34,477 nucleotides of DNA from Paenibacillus tepidiphilus (lineage in GTDB: Bacteria > Bacillota > Bacilli > Paenibacillales > Paenibacillaceae): NCBI RefSeq assembly GCF_008635795.1, contig NZ_VWRQ01000037.1, forward strand, positions 1 to 34,477, in the 5' to 3' direction. Below are positions 8,065 through 17,558 of the stretch, in pieces. Each line of letters starts with the position of its first letter. The stretch's first letter is position 1. The notes under the pieces are model-generated. The model was not told the DNA's origin and made no database searches. It saw only the letters and a list, made by a program, of their open reading frames with translations. The translations under genes and the position numbers were made by a program.

Positions 8065-8096
8065 GAAGCACCTGGCAGCCCTCAGGTGCTTCTTTT
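8065..8096 (+). terminator. Rho-independent terminator downstream of the repeat array
   Basis: GAAGCACCTG (8065-8074) and CAGGTGCTTC (8083-8092) form a perfect 10-bp stem with an 8-nt loop, followed by TTTT. It is the first convincing terminator after the GH116-like gene, about 590 bp past its stop codon. Confidence 0.75.
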
Positions 8097-8118
8097 GGCG
8101 CATCTATACAGGATATAT

Positions 8119-8132
8119 TGAAAGCGGTTACA
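8119..8132 (+). promoter_or_regulatory. CcpA-type catabolite responsive element (cre)
   Basis: TGAAAGCGGTTACA matches the cre consensus TGWNANCGNTNWCA at every position. It is 98 bp upstream of the first permease of carbohydrate locus 1. CcpA binding here would give glucose repression of the importer. No clear -10/-35 pair was identified around it. Confidence 0.6.
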
Positions 8133-8229
8133 AAAAATATCGAAACAAATCGATCAAAATCTAACCATTGTAGCATACCCCCTCCATCCGCCCGCCATTA
8201 GAATGAGAGCATAGCTAAGGAGGGATCGT

Positions 8230-9123
8230 ATGCTCGCAAGGGTGCTGAAGTACCGCTGGCAGTATGTCATGATTTTACCGGCGGTCGTGCTGCTGTTTCT
8301 GTTCAACTATATCCCGATGGCGGGAATACAAATTGCCTTCAAGGACTTTGCGATCGGCTCCTCAATCTGGAGCAGCCACTGGATCGGCTGGGATAATTTC
8401 GCGTTTATCCATGACGAGCAGTTCTGGAAGGTCGTGAAGAACACGCTGTACATCTCCGTGCTGAAATTCCTGTTCGGCTTTCCGCTGCCGATTATGCTGG
8501 CGCTGATGATCAATGAGCTGAAGCATGCGGGCTTCAAACGGTTTGTGCAGTCGGTCAGCTACCTGCCGCATTTTTTCTCCTGGATCGTAGTGGCCTATAT
8601 TCTGCAATCCTTCCTGACACTGGACGGGGGGCTGGTGAATGACCTGATCGTGAAGGTGGGTGGAGAACCGGTTTTCTTCCTGGGCACGAACGAATGGTTC
8701 CGTCCCATGATTGTCTCCAGCGGTCTGTGGAAGGAGGCCGGTTGGAACACGATTCTGTACCTGGCGGCGATCACAACCATTGACCCGCAGCTGTATGAGG
8801 CGGCCAAGGTCGAAGGCGCCGGAAAGCTGGCGCAGATCCGCCATATTACGCTGCCGGGTATTCTGCCGACGATCTCCATCGTCCTGATTCTGAGCATTCC
8901 GAGCCTGATCCAGGTCGGGATGGATCAAATCTACCCGATGATGAATCCGGCGAATCAGGAGGTTGCCGATGTTCTCGATACGTATGTGCTGCGCAACGGG
9001 CTGCAGCAGGGGTATTTTGGCATGGCGACGGCAGTGGGTCTTGTATCTTCGGTGATCAGCCTGATCCTGGTCCTGTCGACGAATACGATGTCCAAGAAAA
9101 TCAACGGAGAGGGGCTGTGGTAA
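8230..9123 (+). CDS. Carbohydrate ABC transporter permease, LplB/YteP type
   Basis: The 297-aa integral membrane protein belongs to the CUT1 group. It has six predicted hydrophobic segments, the first at about residues 13-32 (VMILPAVVLLFLFNYIPM), and the EAA loop EAAKVEGAGKLAQIRHITLPG near 193-213 that docks the ATPase. AAGGAGG precedes ATG 8230 at good spacing. It forms a heterodimeric channel with the next gene, 3 bp downstream. With the large binding protein it resembles the LplABC/YtcPQ type of oligosaccharide importer. No ATP-binding gene is in the locus; a shared MsmX-like ATPase is expected elsewhere. Confidence 0.93.
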   Translation: MLARVLKYRWQYVMILPAVVLLFLFNYIPMAGIQIAFKDFAIGSSIWSSHWIGWDNFAFIHDEQFWKVVKNTLYISVLKFLFGFPLPIMLALMINELKHAGFKRFVQSVSYLPHFFSWIVVAYILQSFLTLDGGLVNDLIVKVGGEPVFFLGTNEWFRPMIVSSGLWKEAGWNTILYLAAITTIDPQLYEAAKVEGAGKLAQIRHITLPGILPTISIVLILSIPSLIQVGMDQIYPMMNPANQEVADVLDTYVLRNGLQQGYFGMATAVGLVSSVISLILVLSTNTMSKKINGEGLW

Positions 9124-9126
9124 GCC

Positions 9127-10020
9127 ATGAAATCGGCTACGCTGGAAAGGGTAGGACAGGGCATTATCGTGCTCCTGCTGACCCTGCTGTGTGTGAGCGT
9201 GCTCTATCCTTTTCTCTATATGCTGGCGATCTCGCTGAATACCGGGGCGGATGCGGCAAAAGGCGGGGTGTACCTCTGGCCGCGCCAGTTCACCTGGCTC
9301 AACTATGAAATTGTGCTCGGCAATGAGGTTATCCGCCACGCTTATCTGATTACGATTGGGCGGACGCTAATCGGCACGTTCGGCGGGCTTGCGGTTACGC
9401 TGATGGCGGCTTACGGCTTGTCCTACAAGCAGCTGCCGCTCCGCAGCGGCATTCTGACCTATATCCTGATCACGATGCTGTTTAACGGGGGGCTCATCCC
9501 CTTTTACATCCAGCTGTTCAAGCTTGGGCTGACGAATACCTTCTGGGTCTATGTGATCCCCGGCCTGTTCTCCGTATGGAACATGTTCGTGATGCAGAAG
9601 TTCATTCAGGGTATTCCGGAGGCGCTCAATGAATCCGCGGAGCTGGACGGGGCCGGCCCGTTCCGGATCCTGCTCCAGATTATCGTGCCGCTCTCCAAGC
9701 CGATGCTGGCTGCGCTGGGCCTGTTCACGGCGGTGGGGCACTGGAATGACTGGTTCTCCGGCGCGTTCTATGTGAGCGACCAGAACCTTATTCCGGTCCA
9801 GACCTTTCTGCAGCAGCTGCTGACCGCGCAGGATCTCTCGGCGGTGCTTAGCTCGAACCAGAATCAGGAAGCGCTTGCACGCAGCTCGATGAGCAATATT
9901 ACACTGATGTCCGTGAAGATGGCTACGGTAATGATCAGCGCGCTGCCGATCCTGGCGGTGTATCCGTTCCTGCAGAAGTATTTTGTCAAAGGCGTCCTGA
10001 TCGGTTCGGTTAAAGGCTGA
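9127..10020 (+). CDS. Carbohydrate ABC transporter permease, LplC/YtcP type
   Basis: This 297-aa partner permease has about six membrane segments (first at about 10-30). Its EAA loop is ESAELDGAGPFRILLQIIVP, near residues 164-183, and its ending QKYFVKGVLIGSVKG is typical of the YtcP/LplC group. It starts 3 bp after the upstream stop codon, with only a distant GAGAGGGG, so translation is probably coupled. It is followed by the binding protein gene after a 72-bp gap. Confidence 0.93.
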   Translation: MKSATLERVGQGIIVLLLTLLCVSVLYPFLYMLAISLNTGADAAKGGVYLWPRQFTWLNYEIVLGNEVIRHAYLITIGRTLIGTFGGLAVTLMAAYGLSYKQLPLRSGILTYILITMLFNGGLIPFYIQLFKLGLTNTFWVYVIPGLFSVWNMFVMQKFIQGIPEALNESAELDGAGPFRILLQIIVPLSKPMLAALGLFTAVGHWNDWFSGAFYVSDQNLIPVQTFLQQLLTAQDLSAVLSSNQNQEALARSSMSNITLMSVKMATVMISALPILAVYPFLQKYFVKGVLIGSVKG

Positions 10021-10092
10021 ACCCGGGTACCTTTTGAGGGTATTAGCAATTGTTCATATACCAATTGATTTCATAAGAAGGGGATGACATCC

Positions 10093-11820
10093 ATGAATAT
10101 CAGACAAAAAGGAATGAGAAGCGCGGTTGCACTGACACTGGCGGCGGTGCTGGGCCTCATGGCAGGCTGCGGCGGCAACGGCAATAGCGGCAGCAATGGT
10201 AACGGTAACGGCGGCAATGCGGCTCCGGACAATGCCGGATCAGGCAACACCGCAGCCCAAACGGCCGGCACCAATACACCTGCCGAGACGAAAGGGTCGG
10301 GCAGCTTCAAGCTGTGGCTCGGCTGGACAGCGACGGTCAACAATGACAGCCTGGTACAGGAATACTGGCGGACCGAAGAACCGGGTGTCGATGTGAAGAT
10401 CGAAGCGACACAGGGGGATGCGGCAACGGCGCTCAATCTCAAGCTGAACACCGGTGGCTTTGAGGATGCGGCAATCTTCCAGCGCAGCCAGGTCGTCGAC
10501 GACGCGATGAAGCGCTCCAATCTGATTATGCCGCTGGAGCAGTATTTCGACATGCCGGAGCAATATCCTAGCCTGGCGGCGATTCCGCAGGTGTACCTCG
10601 ATCAGATGAAGGATGAGGACGGCCATATCTGGTCTATTCCTTCCTACTTCGACCTGGACCCCAATGATCCGTGGCCGGGCTGGTCCTCCAATGCCTGGTT
10701 CATCCGTACTGATGTTCTGGAGAAGGTGGGAATGACGGAAGCTGACCTCACCACACTGGCGGGCGTTGAAGCCTACCTGGAGAAGGCTTCCGGGCTCAAG
10801 GATGATGCTGGTAAGCCGCTGCTGCCGCTCGGCATTCTGACCGACAAGAACGATGAGAATACCGTACTGGCAACCTTCGGTGTCACTGTTGCTTCCGCCG
10901 GCGGCGTAACCCCGGTCAAGAAAGACGGCAACAGCTATGTCTTCATGTATGACGATCCGGGCTTCAAGGCGGCCTATAAGTGGATGAACAGCCTTTATCT
11001 TAAGAAGCTGATCGACCCCGAAGCGCTCACCGATAAGGGCGAGCGGTATGTCGAGAAGAATAAAAGCGGCCGCTATGCCATGAACGTCGGCAGCTTCTGG
11101 AACTTCAACCAGACCTTATGGGAGGTGCTGGACGGACCGACTGCCGCAGGCTGGTTCTATAAGCCGATTCCGTTCCCGAAGGTCGATGGCGTCACCCGGC
11201 CCGGCACGACAGGATTAATTAATCCGTATCCGGCGCATGACACTTACATCAGCAAAAACACGAAAAATCTGGACGCCATCCTGAAATTCTATGATTACAC
11301 GCTGTCCCCGAATCCGGAGCAGAATATGGTCGTCAATGAAGGCCCGGCCGGGAAGTATTGGGACTGGGTTGATCAGCCTTACGGCAAGTGGACCTTCATT
11401 GATCCCGAGTACAAGGAGCTGCGCAACTCCGGCGATGCCGCCAAGAAGGCACAGGTGACGCCTGAGCTGTACATGACTTCGAATTACAGCAATAAATGGT
11501 ATGCGTGGTGGACGTCGGAGAATATCCATGCCGGCGGAGGCAAGACCGGTGAATTCTCGCAGGCGATCGGCAAGATGGGCGGGGTCCGGGTGGCGGAGGA
11601 TTACGATATGGTCAAGGCCAAGTCCGGCGGCGTCTGGGAGAAGTATGCACCCGAGCTGGATGCAGTCTATAAAGAATACCGCGCCAAGCTGCTGATGGCC
11701 GGCAGTGAGGAGAAATTCGAAAAGGTCTGGACGGACTTCACCGCCGCACTCGAAAAACGCGGGCACTGGAGTGAGCTGAAGCAGGAGTGGAACGAGCTGT
11801 ACGGGGCGATGACTCCATAA
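10093..11820 (+). CDS. Large extracellular solute-binding lipoprotein (LplA/YtcQ type)
   Basis: The protein is 575 aa from ATG 10093. A lipoprotein signal peptide ends in the lipobox LMAGC, with the modified Cys at residue 26. A low-complexity Gly/Asn/Ala linker follows, then a binding fold rich in Trp and Tyr. The size is that of the long LplA/YtcQ class rather than the ~420-aa MalE class, which suggests an oligosaccharide ligand. I prefer 10093 over ATG 10084 because AAGGGG lies 9 nt before the former and abuts the latter. The ligand is not known; adjacency to a GH35-like enzyme suggests a beta-galactoside or related glycan. Confidence 0.9.
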   Translation: MNIRQKGMRSAVALTLAAVLGLMAGCGGNGNSGSNGNGNGGNAAPDNAGSGNTAAQTAGTNTPAETKGSGSFKLWLGWTATVNNDSLVQEYWRTEEPGVDVKIEATQGDAATALNLKLNTGGFEDAAIFQRSQVVDDAMKRSNLIMPLEQYFDMPEQYPSLAAIPQVYLDQMKDEDGHIWSIPSYFDLDPNDPWPGWSSNAWFIRTDVLEKVGMTEADLTTLAGVEAYLEKASGLKDDAGKPLLPLGILTDKNDENTVLATFGVTVASAGGVTPVKKDGNSYVFMYDDPGFKAAYKWMNSLYLKKLIDPEALTDKGERYVEKNKSGRYAMNVGSFWNFNQTLWEVLDGPTAAGWFYKPIPFPKVDGVTRPGTTGLINPYPAHDTYISKNTKNLDAILKFYDYTLSPNPEQNMVVNEGPAGKYWDWVDQPYGKWTFIDPEYKELRNSGDAAKKAQVTPELYMTSNYSNKWYAWWTSENIHAGGGKTGEFSQAIGKMGGVRVAEDYDMVKAKSGGVWEKYAPELDAVYKEYRAKLLMAGSEEKFEKVWTDFTAALEKRGHWSELKQEWNELYGAMTP

Positions 11821-11884
11821 GCGGGACTAACGGAGCTTGTCCGGTCCGGCCGGTACCCTGTACACTGTTCTCAACACATTAAGC

Positions 11885-11918
11885 GGAGCAGTCCCGTGAC
11901 AGCGGGGCGGCTCCCTTT
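11885..11918 (+). terminator. Weak terminator or attenuator after the binding protein gene
   Basis: GGAGC/GGCTCC with inner CCCG/CGGG can pair, followed by CTTT only. A second pairing, CGGGACT (11822-11828) with AGTCCCG (11890-11896), overlaps it. It may lower transcription into the kinase gene relative to the binding protein. Confidence 0.35.
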
Positions 11919-11965
11919 CCGGTTTCCTACCATGTGATTATCAGGAAGAAGTTGGGAGGCTGCAC

Positions 11966-13750
11966 ATGCGGCGCTGGCTGGAAAGACAGATCCTTCGCAT
12001 GACCCGGACGATGAACCTCCGCCGGAAAATTGTTGCCTTTTACGGACTGGTCGTCTTTATCCCTACGGTGATTCTGGGCATCGGTGCAGGGTATCTGGCG
12101 ATGCAGAATGTCCGCTCGAACTATATGCTGACCATCAATGAAGCCGTCCGGCAAACGGCACAGAGTATTGATTTCCGGAAGCAGAGCTACGATCTGCTTG
12201 TCAACCGGACAGGGACGGATGGAGAGCTGATCTCGCGGTTGTCCCGTACCTATGAGAGCTGGGAAGAACAGCTTGCTTCGGTGAACTACGTGGACCGGTC
12301 GTTCCAGGTCATGAGCCGGTATTTGACCGGGATCGAGAATTTCCGCATTTATCATCACAACCCCACACTGGTTGAGGATGGCGGCCTGCTGTGGAAGCCG
12401 GGAAACCGGACGCTGCCCGGAGGTGACGAAGAGACCTGGTACACTAACGTACTGGCCTCGCCGTTCGCACTGCAATGGACCGATGTCACCGGCGAGCAGG
12501 CCAAGCTGATCGTGTCGCGCAAAATCATGAATACTGGCGGAGACGTATTCGGCGCAGTGTACATGCTGCTGGATTACGGCAGCGTGTTCGGCGAGCTGAT
12601 GGACCATCCGTTCAGCGGAGAGGGGAGCCTGTTTCTCCTTGACGAGCATGACCATGTGGTCGCCGCCTCCGACCGCTCCGTGATTGGGCAGCCTGTCGCC
12701 GCAACGATCCTGTCCAGGCTGAATATCGGGAATGCTAACGGGGATAGCGTCACGGGCGACGGCGAATATTTTGCCGTCCGGCAGCTCAGCGGCGGCTGGA
12801 AAATCGCTGCACTGGTACAGATGCGCAAGATGGAGCAGCAGTCCGCGACCACCGTGTACAGCATTGTCGCGATCACCGTGTTCTTCCTGTTTCTCTCGAT
12901 GTTTCTGGTCATGATTGTGCTTAAGAATGTCGTGCTGCGTATCCGCAAGCTGGGCAACCGGATGAGCGATGTCGCCGAAGGCGACTTCAACGTCATGGTG
13001 AAGAGCCGCAGCCGCGATGAGGTCGGCGATCTGGAGGAGATGTTCAGCGAGATGGCCGGGCGGCTCGGCAGCCTGGTCGATATGCTCAGCAGCGCCAAAT
13101 TAAAGGAGAAGGAATCGTCGTTCCAGGCGCTGCAGGCGCAGATCAACCCGCATTTTATTTATAATTCGCTTAGTCTGCTGCAATGGCGGGCGCTGGACCA
13201 GGGCGATGCCGTGCAGGTGGAGGCGATTGAAGCGCTGACGACCTTCTACCGGCTGGCGCTGGACAACAAATCGAATGTGACGCTGATCCGCAGTGAAATC
13301 GAGCATGTGCGGGCGTATCTGGACATCCAGCAGATGCGTTATCCGGAGCGCGTCCGGGTGGTGTGGGAGCTGGAGGAGCCGGTAATGGAGCTGTACGCGA
13401 TCAAGATGATTTTGCAGCCGATTGTGGAGAATGTATATATTCACGGGCGCATTTATACAGTCCCCGAGGCGTGTATTTCCATCTCTGTCCGGCGGGCCGG
13501 CGGGATGATCCGGTTTGCGGTGAAGGACAACGGTACGGGCATTGATGCGGATACGCTGGCGCTGATCCGTAAAGGCGAGAAGGCCGGGAAAGGCAACGGC
13601 TACGGACTGATGAATATCCAGGAGCGACTGACATTATACTTCGGCGATGCCGGCAGGCTGCGGATCGACAGTGAGCCCGGACAGGGAGCATGCGTTACCA
13701 TCGAGCTGCCCGCCTGCACGGATAAGCCGGAGCTCTACAGGGAGGGATGA
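11966..13750 (+). CDS. YesM-type sensor histidine kinase
   Basis: The 594-aa membrane kinase has TM1 at about residues 24-46, an extracellular sensor region (about 47-295) and TM2 at about 297-320. A HAMP domain (about 320-372), a His_kinase domain with phospho-accepting His396 in INPHFIYNSLSL, and a HATPase_c domain follow. The ATPase domain shows the N box LQPIVENV (Asn489), DNGTGI (521-526) and GNGYGL (543-548). ATG 11966 has GGGAGG 7 nt upstream. It forms a two-component system with the YesN regulator 3 bp downstream. In this family such kinases respond to extracellular saccharides and control the adjacent importer. Confidence 0.93.
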   Translation: MRRWLERQILRMTRTMNLRRKIVAFYGLVVFIPTVILGIGAGYLAMQNVRSNYMLTINEAVRQTAQSIDFRKQSYDLLVNRTGTDGELISRLSRTYESWEEQLASVNYVDRSFQVMSRYLTGIENFRIYHHNPTLVEDGGLLWKPGNRTLPGGDEETWYTNVLASPFALQWTDVTGEQAKLIVSRKIMNTGGDVFGAVYMLLDYGSVFGELMDHPFSGEGSLFLLDEHDHVVAASDRSVIGQPVAATILSRLNIGNANGDSVTGDGEYFAVRQLSGGWKIAALVQMRKMEQQSATTVYSIVAITVFFLFLSMFLVMIVLKNVVLRIRKLGNRMSDVAEGDFNVMVKSRSRDEVGDLEEMFSEMAGRLGSLVDMLSSAKLKEKESSFQALQAQINPHFIYNSLSLLQWRALDQGDAVQVEAIEALTTFYRLALDNKSNVTLIRSEIEHVRAYLDIQQMRYPERVRVVWELEEPVMELYAIKMILQPIVENVYIHGRIYTVPEACISISVRRAGGMIRFAVKDNGTGIDADTLALIRKGEKAGKGNGYGLMNIQERLTLYFGDAGRLRIDSEPGQGACVTIELPACTDKPELYREG

Positions 13751-13753
13751 AGA

Positions 13754-15349
13754 ATGCTCCAAGCGCTGATCGTGGACGATGAACCGTCGCATATACAGGG
13801 ATTGATCCGGCATATCCCCTGGACCAGGCTTGGCTATGCCGTTCCGCTTACCGCGGAATCCGGCGAAGCGGCGCTGCCCCTGTTTCAGGACCACCAGATT
13901 GATGTGCTGATTACTGATATTACGATGCCGGGAATGGGCGGCATTGAGCTTGCCGCCGGTGCCAAGGCGCTGCAGCCGGAGCTGCGGATCCTGATCATCA
14001 GCGGCTACAATGAGTTCGAATTCGCCCAGGATGCCATAGAAGTCGGAGCGCACGGATATGTGCTCAAGCCGCTGAAGCTGAGCGAGATTGAACGGAAGCT
14101 GGCCGCCTTTCGGCAGACGCTGGACAACATCAGGCAGATTCATGAACAAACACAGCAGCTGCATACGATAGTGTCGGATAGCCGGGAACTGCTGAAGGAA
14201 TCCTTTCTCTATGAGCTGCTGGAGGATGAACTGACAGGGGAGGATACGCTGGCTTCCTGGCGCCATTTGCTGGAGCTTCCCTCCTTAACGCATGGCGTGC
14301 TCCTGGTTGCGGCATTATTTGACGGTGATACCTTGCCGACTGGCGATGTTACAAGCAGGCTGATGCTGAATGCGGCGCTGCTGCAAGCCTGCTCGGTATC
14401 GCTGCAGCAATTCGGCTTTGTCCTGGCTGCTGCACTGAAGCCGGGCGGCGTGGCGGCAGTGCTCGCGAATCCGACCCCGGATGAGCGCATGCAGCTCGAC
14501 AAACAAATGAGGTTCGTCCAGGAGTATATGAGCCATACGTATCAGGTAACAGTTACAGTAGGCATCAGCCGGGAGGGGCTGGCCTGGAGTGAAGTCGGCA
14601 GGCTGTACCGCGAGCTGAAGTTCACCCTTACGAATGCCCGCCAGGGCGGACAGGGACAGCTGGTGCATGTCGGACGGATGGAGCGCAAGGCGTACGAGGA
14701 GCTAAGGGAGCGGGAGAACCTGCTGCCTGATCTGCTGGCGCTTGCGGATGCCGATGAACCGGAGCGGCTGAGCGTGGAGGTAGGCCAAGCGTTTGAACAA
14801 ATGGAAGCTAAAGCCCATTCGTTCCAATACATTCAGTCCTTCAGCATCAGTCTGCACAGCGAGCTGACCCGCAAGCTGTGGAATGATGTGGAGGCGGTGT
14901 CCTTTCTCAGTAACCGCGCGCTGCACCGCTTAATGGAAAGCCAAACCGTATCCGACCTGAAGCATATTGAGCTGGAATACATCCAATCGGCCTATATGCT
15001 GGCACGCAAGGAACGCACCCTTCAGCAGCATCATCTGATCAACCGCATCGCCTCTCATATCGAAGAGCAAATGCCGGATAGCCAGACGGTGAAGCAGCTG
15101 GCCGACCGGTTCCATCTCAGCCCCGGACATTTAAGTGTACTGTTTAAGAAGGAAACCGGGCAGACCATCTCCGATTTCGTCAAAGGCCTGCGGATGAAGA
15201 GGGCGAAGGAGCTGCTCCAGGACCCGATGATCAAGGTGTACGAAGTGTCAGAGCGCGTCGGCTTCCAGACTCCCGCTTATTTCACGTATCAGTTCAAGAA
15301 GAATGAAGGCTGCACTCCGCAGGAGTACCGCGACCGTTATTACCGCTGA
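13754..15349 (+). CDS. YesN-type response regulator with AraC DNA-binding domain
   Basis: The 531-aa protein has an N-terminal receiver domain (about 1-120) with acidic residues D8, D9 and E10, phospho-acceptor Asp55 in LITDITMPG, and the conserved Lys in VLKPLKL. A middle region of unassigned function follows. The C-terminal AraC domain (about 430-530) has two helix-turn-helix units, including KQLADRFHLSPGHLSVLFK and VSERVGFQTPAYFTYQFK. GGAGGG inside the end of the kinase gene serves as ribosome binding site. It should activate the ABC operon on phosphorylation. The downstream GH35-like gene is separated by about 145 bp, so may have its own promoter. Confidence 0.93.
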   Translation: MLQALIVDDEPSHIQGLIRHIPWTRLGYAVPLTAESGEAALPLFQDHQIDVLITDITMPGMGGIELAAGAKALQPELRILIISGYNEFEFAQDAIEVGAHGYVLKPLKLSEIERKLAAFRQTLDNIRQIHEQTQQLHTIVSDSRELLKESFLYELLEDELTGEDTLASWRHLLELPSLTHGVLLVAALFDGDTLPTGDVTSRLMLNAALLQACSVSLQQFGFVLAAALKPGGVAAVLANPTPDERMQLDKQMRFVQEYMSHTYQVTVTVGISREGLAWSEVGRLYRELKFTLTNARQGGQGQLVHVGRMERKAYEELRERENLLPDLLALADADEPERLSVEVGQAFEQMEAKAHSFQYIQSFSISLHSELTRKLWNDVEAVSFLSNRALHRLMESQTVSDLKHIELEYIQSAYMLARKERTLQQHHLINRIASHIEEQMPDSQTVKQLADRFHLSPGHLSVLFKKETGQTISDFVKGLRMKRAKELLQDPMIKVYEVSERVGFQTPAYFTYQFKKNEGCTPQEYRDRYYR

Positions 15350-15494
15350 CGGAAAGCAAGAACATAATCCATGCTTAGCCGAATATCATCAATTGGCATG
15401 TCCTCCGGCTTGCGTTACATTGGGGATACCCGCAGTGGAGGAAGGAATGGTACACTGGGGAATGAATTATCGAAACCGGAGAGGAAGACTGCAT

Positions 15495-17558
15495 ATGTAC
15501 AAGTTTAAGGACTATAAGCAGCCCGATATGCTGACCCATCATTTGAATCTCGGAGGAGAGAATCCGGCGGGTGAAAGAATCGATGTAACGAGTTTATATA
15601 TGACACGGGGCGGCGAGCCCTGGATTCCGGTGACGGGTGAATTCCATTATTCGCGCTATGACAGAGCGTATTGGTATGAAGAGCTTTGTAAAATGAAAGC
15701 AGGCGGTATCACGCTTGTATCTACGTATGTATTCTGGATTTACCACGAGGAAATCGAAGGGGTATTCGATTTTACCGGCGACAATGATCTGCGCGCTTTC
15801 ATTCTCGAATGTGCAAGGGCCGGGCTGGAGGTCGTGCTGCGGATTGGCCCGTGGGCGCATGGTGAATGCCGGAACGGGGGGTACCCGGACTGGCTGCTGG
15901 GTAAGCCGTACAAGCTGCGCGAGAATAATCCGGATTACCTGGAAAAAGTCCGCATTCTGTACGAGCAGATCTCCGTGCAGGTACAGGGACTCTTCTATAA
16001 GGACGGAGGCAATATCGTTGCCGTCCAGCTGGAGAATGAGCTGACGAATGATGCCGAGCATCTGGCCGCCCTGAAGGAGCTGGCTATCGCCTGCGGAATG
16101 ATTGCCCCCATCTACACCGTAACGGGGTGGAATGCCGTCACCGGCGCCAAGATCCCTGTCGATGAAGTGGTTCCCGTATTTGGCGGATACTGTGAAGCGC
16201 CCTGGGAGGATCACCGGAATCCGCTTCCGCCGTCTCCCCATTATTTCTTTACCGGCATGCGCAACGATACGGGAATAGGGGCAGACCTTCTTCCGCAGAG
16301 TACCGATGAAGACGGGGACTGGAAGCTGCCGTACGAGCGCTATCCGTTCGCCACCTGCGAGCTGGGCGGCGGACTGCAGGTAACCCATCACCGCAGGCCT
16401 ATCATCAGCGGTATGGATATTTACGCCATCTCCCTGGTGAAGCTCGGCGACGGCAATAACCTGATCGGCTACTATATGTACCATGGCGGCACGAATCAGA
16501 TCGGCAAGCTGTCCACGTTCCAGGAGTCGAAGGCCACGGGTTATCCGAACGATTATCCGATTCTGTCTTATGATTTTCAGACCGCCTTGTCGGAGTACGG
16601 CGAGGTGCGGGAGCAGTACAGGCTGCTGAATACGCTGCATCTGTTTGTAGAGGATTTCGGGCAGAGCCTGGCTCCAATGGCCCGGGTAGAGGCCGAGCAT
16701 GCCGTGAAACGCGAGGATACGAATTCTCTCCGGGTTGTGATGCGCACAGACGGTAACAGCGGATATGTCTTTGTCAACCATTATCAGAGACTCACCAGAC
16801 TGGAGGATATCCGGGGGGCTGTTATTGATACGGGAACCGTTACCTTCCCGCCAATTGATGTATGCGGGGATGTCAGCTTCTTTATGCCGTTCCGGATGAA
16901 GCTGCCTGGGAAAGTGCTGAAATACGCAACGGCCCAGCCGCTGTGCAGACAGGGAGATACGTATTTCTTCGCACAGATCCCCGGTATAGCTGCAGAATAT
17001 CAGTGGGAGGATGGCACCGTGATTAAGCCGGAAGCGGGACTGGAATCGGCCTTCCAGGCAGACGGTGTCACCATTGTCACGCTGACTTGGGAACAGGCGA
17101 AGCGTGTGCGCCGGCTGGATGGAGAATTCTATGTAGGCGATGCTTGCGATCTGTACAAGCGGGAGGACCGGATTTGTGCCGTGGAGGAGGGAGACTTCGC
17201 CTATTGGATTTGGGCTGGCGGGAAGTTTGAAGCGCAATCCGTTCAGCAGCCGTTCAACGAGCCGGCCGTCACGTTCCAAGAGTTAGAGCAGCCGCCGTTC
17301 GAACCTGAGTATGCGGAGGAGCTACATATCGGCGGCGAGCGCAAGCTGACCTGGAAACAGCTCACGGTTACAGGCTCGCAAGGCTTTGTGAACATTGATT
17401 ACTACGGCGATGCCGCCCAGATTTACGCTGACGGAGAACTGATTGCAGACAGCTATTATTACGGAGAGGTTTGGAGAGTGCCGGCCAGACTGCTGGACGG
17501 CAAGCAGTGCTATCTGGTGTTCTCGGAAATCCGCGACGATTTCTACAGGGAGTTTTGA
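15495..17558 (+). CDS. GH35-like glycoside hydrolase (probable beta-galactosidase)
   Basis: The protein is 687 aa from ATG 15495. The N-terminal (beta/alpha)8 barrel shows GH35 hallmarks: GEFHYSRYDRAYWYEELCKMK near 46-66, VLRIGPWAHGECRNGGYPDWLL near 113-134, and VAVQLENE ending at Glu182, the expected acid/base. CELGGG around Glu289 is the likely nucleophile region. The nucleophile motif differs from classical GH35, so I call it GH35-like. There is no signal peptide, implying cleavage of imported oligosaccharide in the cytoplasm. The frame is open upstream to 15303, overlapping the regulator gene. ATG 15495 has AGGAAG 7 nt upstream and begins at the conserved MYKFKDY; ATG 15447 with GGAGG 5 nt upstream is the alternative. 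Confidence 0.82.
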   Translation: MYKFKDYKQPDMLTHHLNLGGENPAGERIDVTSLYMTRGGEPWIPVTGEFHYSRYDRAYWYEELCKMKAGGITLVSTYVFWIYHEEIEGVFDFTGDNDLRAFILECARAGLEVVLRIGPWAHGECRNGGYPDWLLGKPYKLRENNPDYLEKVRILYEQISVQVQGLFYKDGGNIVAVQLENELTNDAEHLAALKELAIACGMIAPIYTVTGWNAVTGAKIPVDEVVPVFGGYCEAPWEDHRNPLPPSPHYFFTGMRNDTGIGADLLPQSTDEDGDWKLPYERYPFATCELGGGLQVTHHRRPIISGMDIYAISLVKLGDGNNLIGYYMYHGGTNQIGKLSTFQESKATGYPNDYPILSYDFQTALSEYGEVREQYRLLNTLHLFVEDFGQSLAPMARVEAEHAVKREDTNSLRVVMRTDGNSGYVFVNHYQRLTRLEDIRGAVIDTGTVTFPPIDVCGDVSFFMPFRMKLPGKVLKYATAQPLCRQGDTYFFAQIPGIAAEYQWEDGTVIKPEAGLESAFQADGVTIVTLTWEQAKRVRRLDGEFYVGDACDLYKREDRICAVEEGDFAYWIWAGGKFEAQSVQQPFNEPAVTFQELEQPPFEPEYAEELHIGGERKLTWKQLTVTGSQGFVNIDYYGDAAQIYADGELIADSYYYGEVWRVPARLLDGKQCYLVFSEIRDDFYREF

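Noticed and set aside
7926..8201. 91-aa plus-strand reading frame
   Set aside because: It runs through the strong terminator hairpin (8065-8096) and the cre site, has no good ribosome binding site and resembles no known family.
8362..9339. 325-aa minus-strand open frame
   Set aside because: It spans the junction of two permease genes in antisense and is rich in His/Gln/Arg, typical of a shadow frame.
15594..17279. 561-aa minus-strand open frame
   Set aside because: It is antisense to the GH35-like gene, which has clear active-site motifs. Long antisense frames are common with this codon usage.
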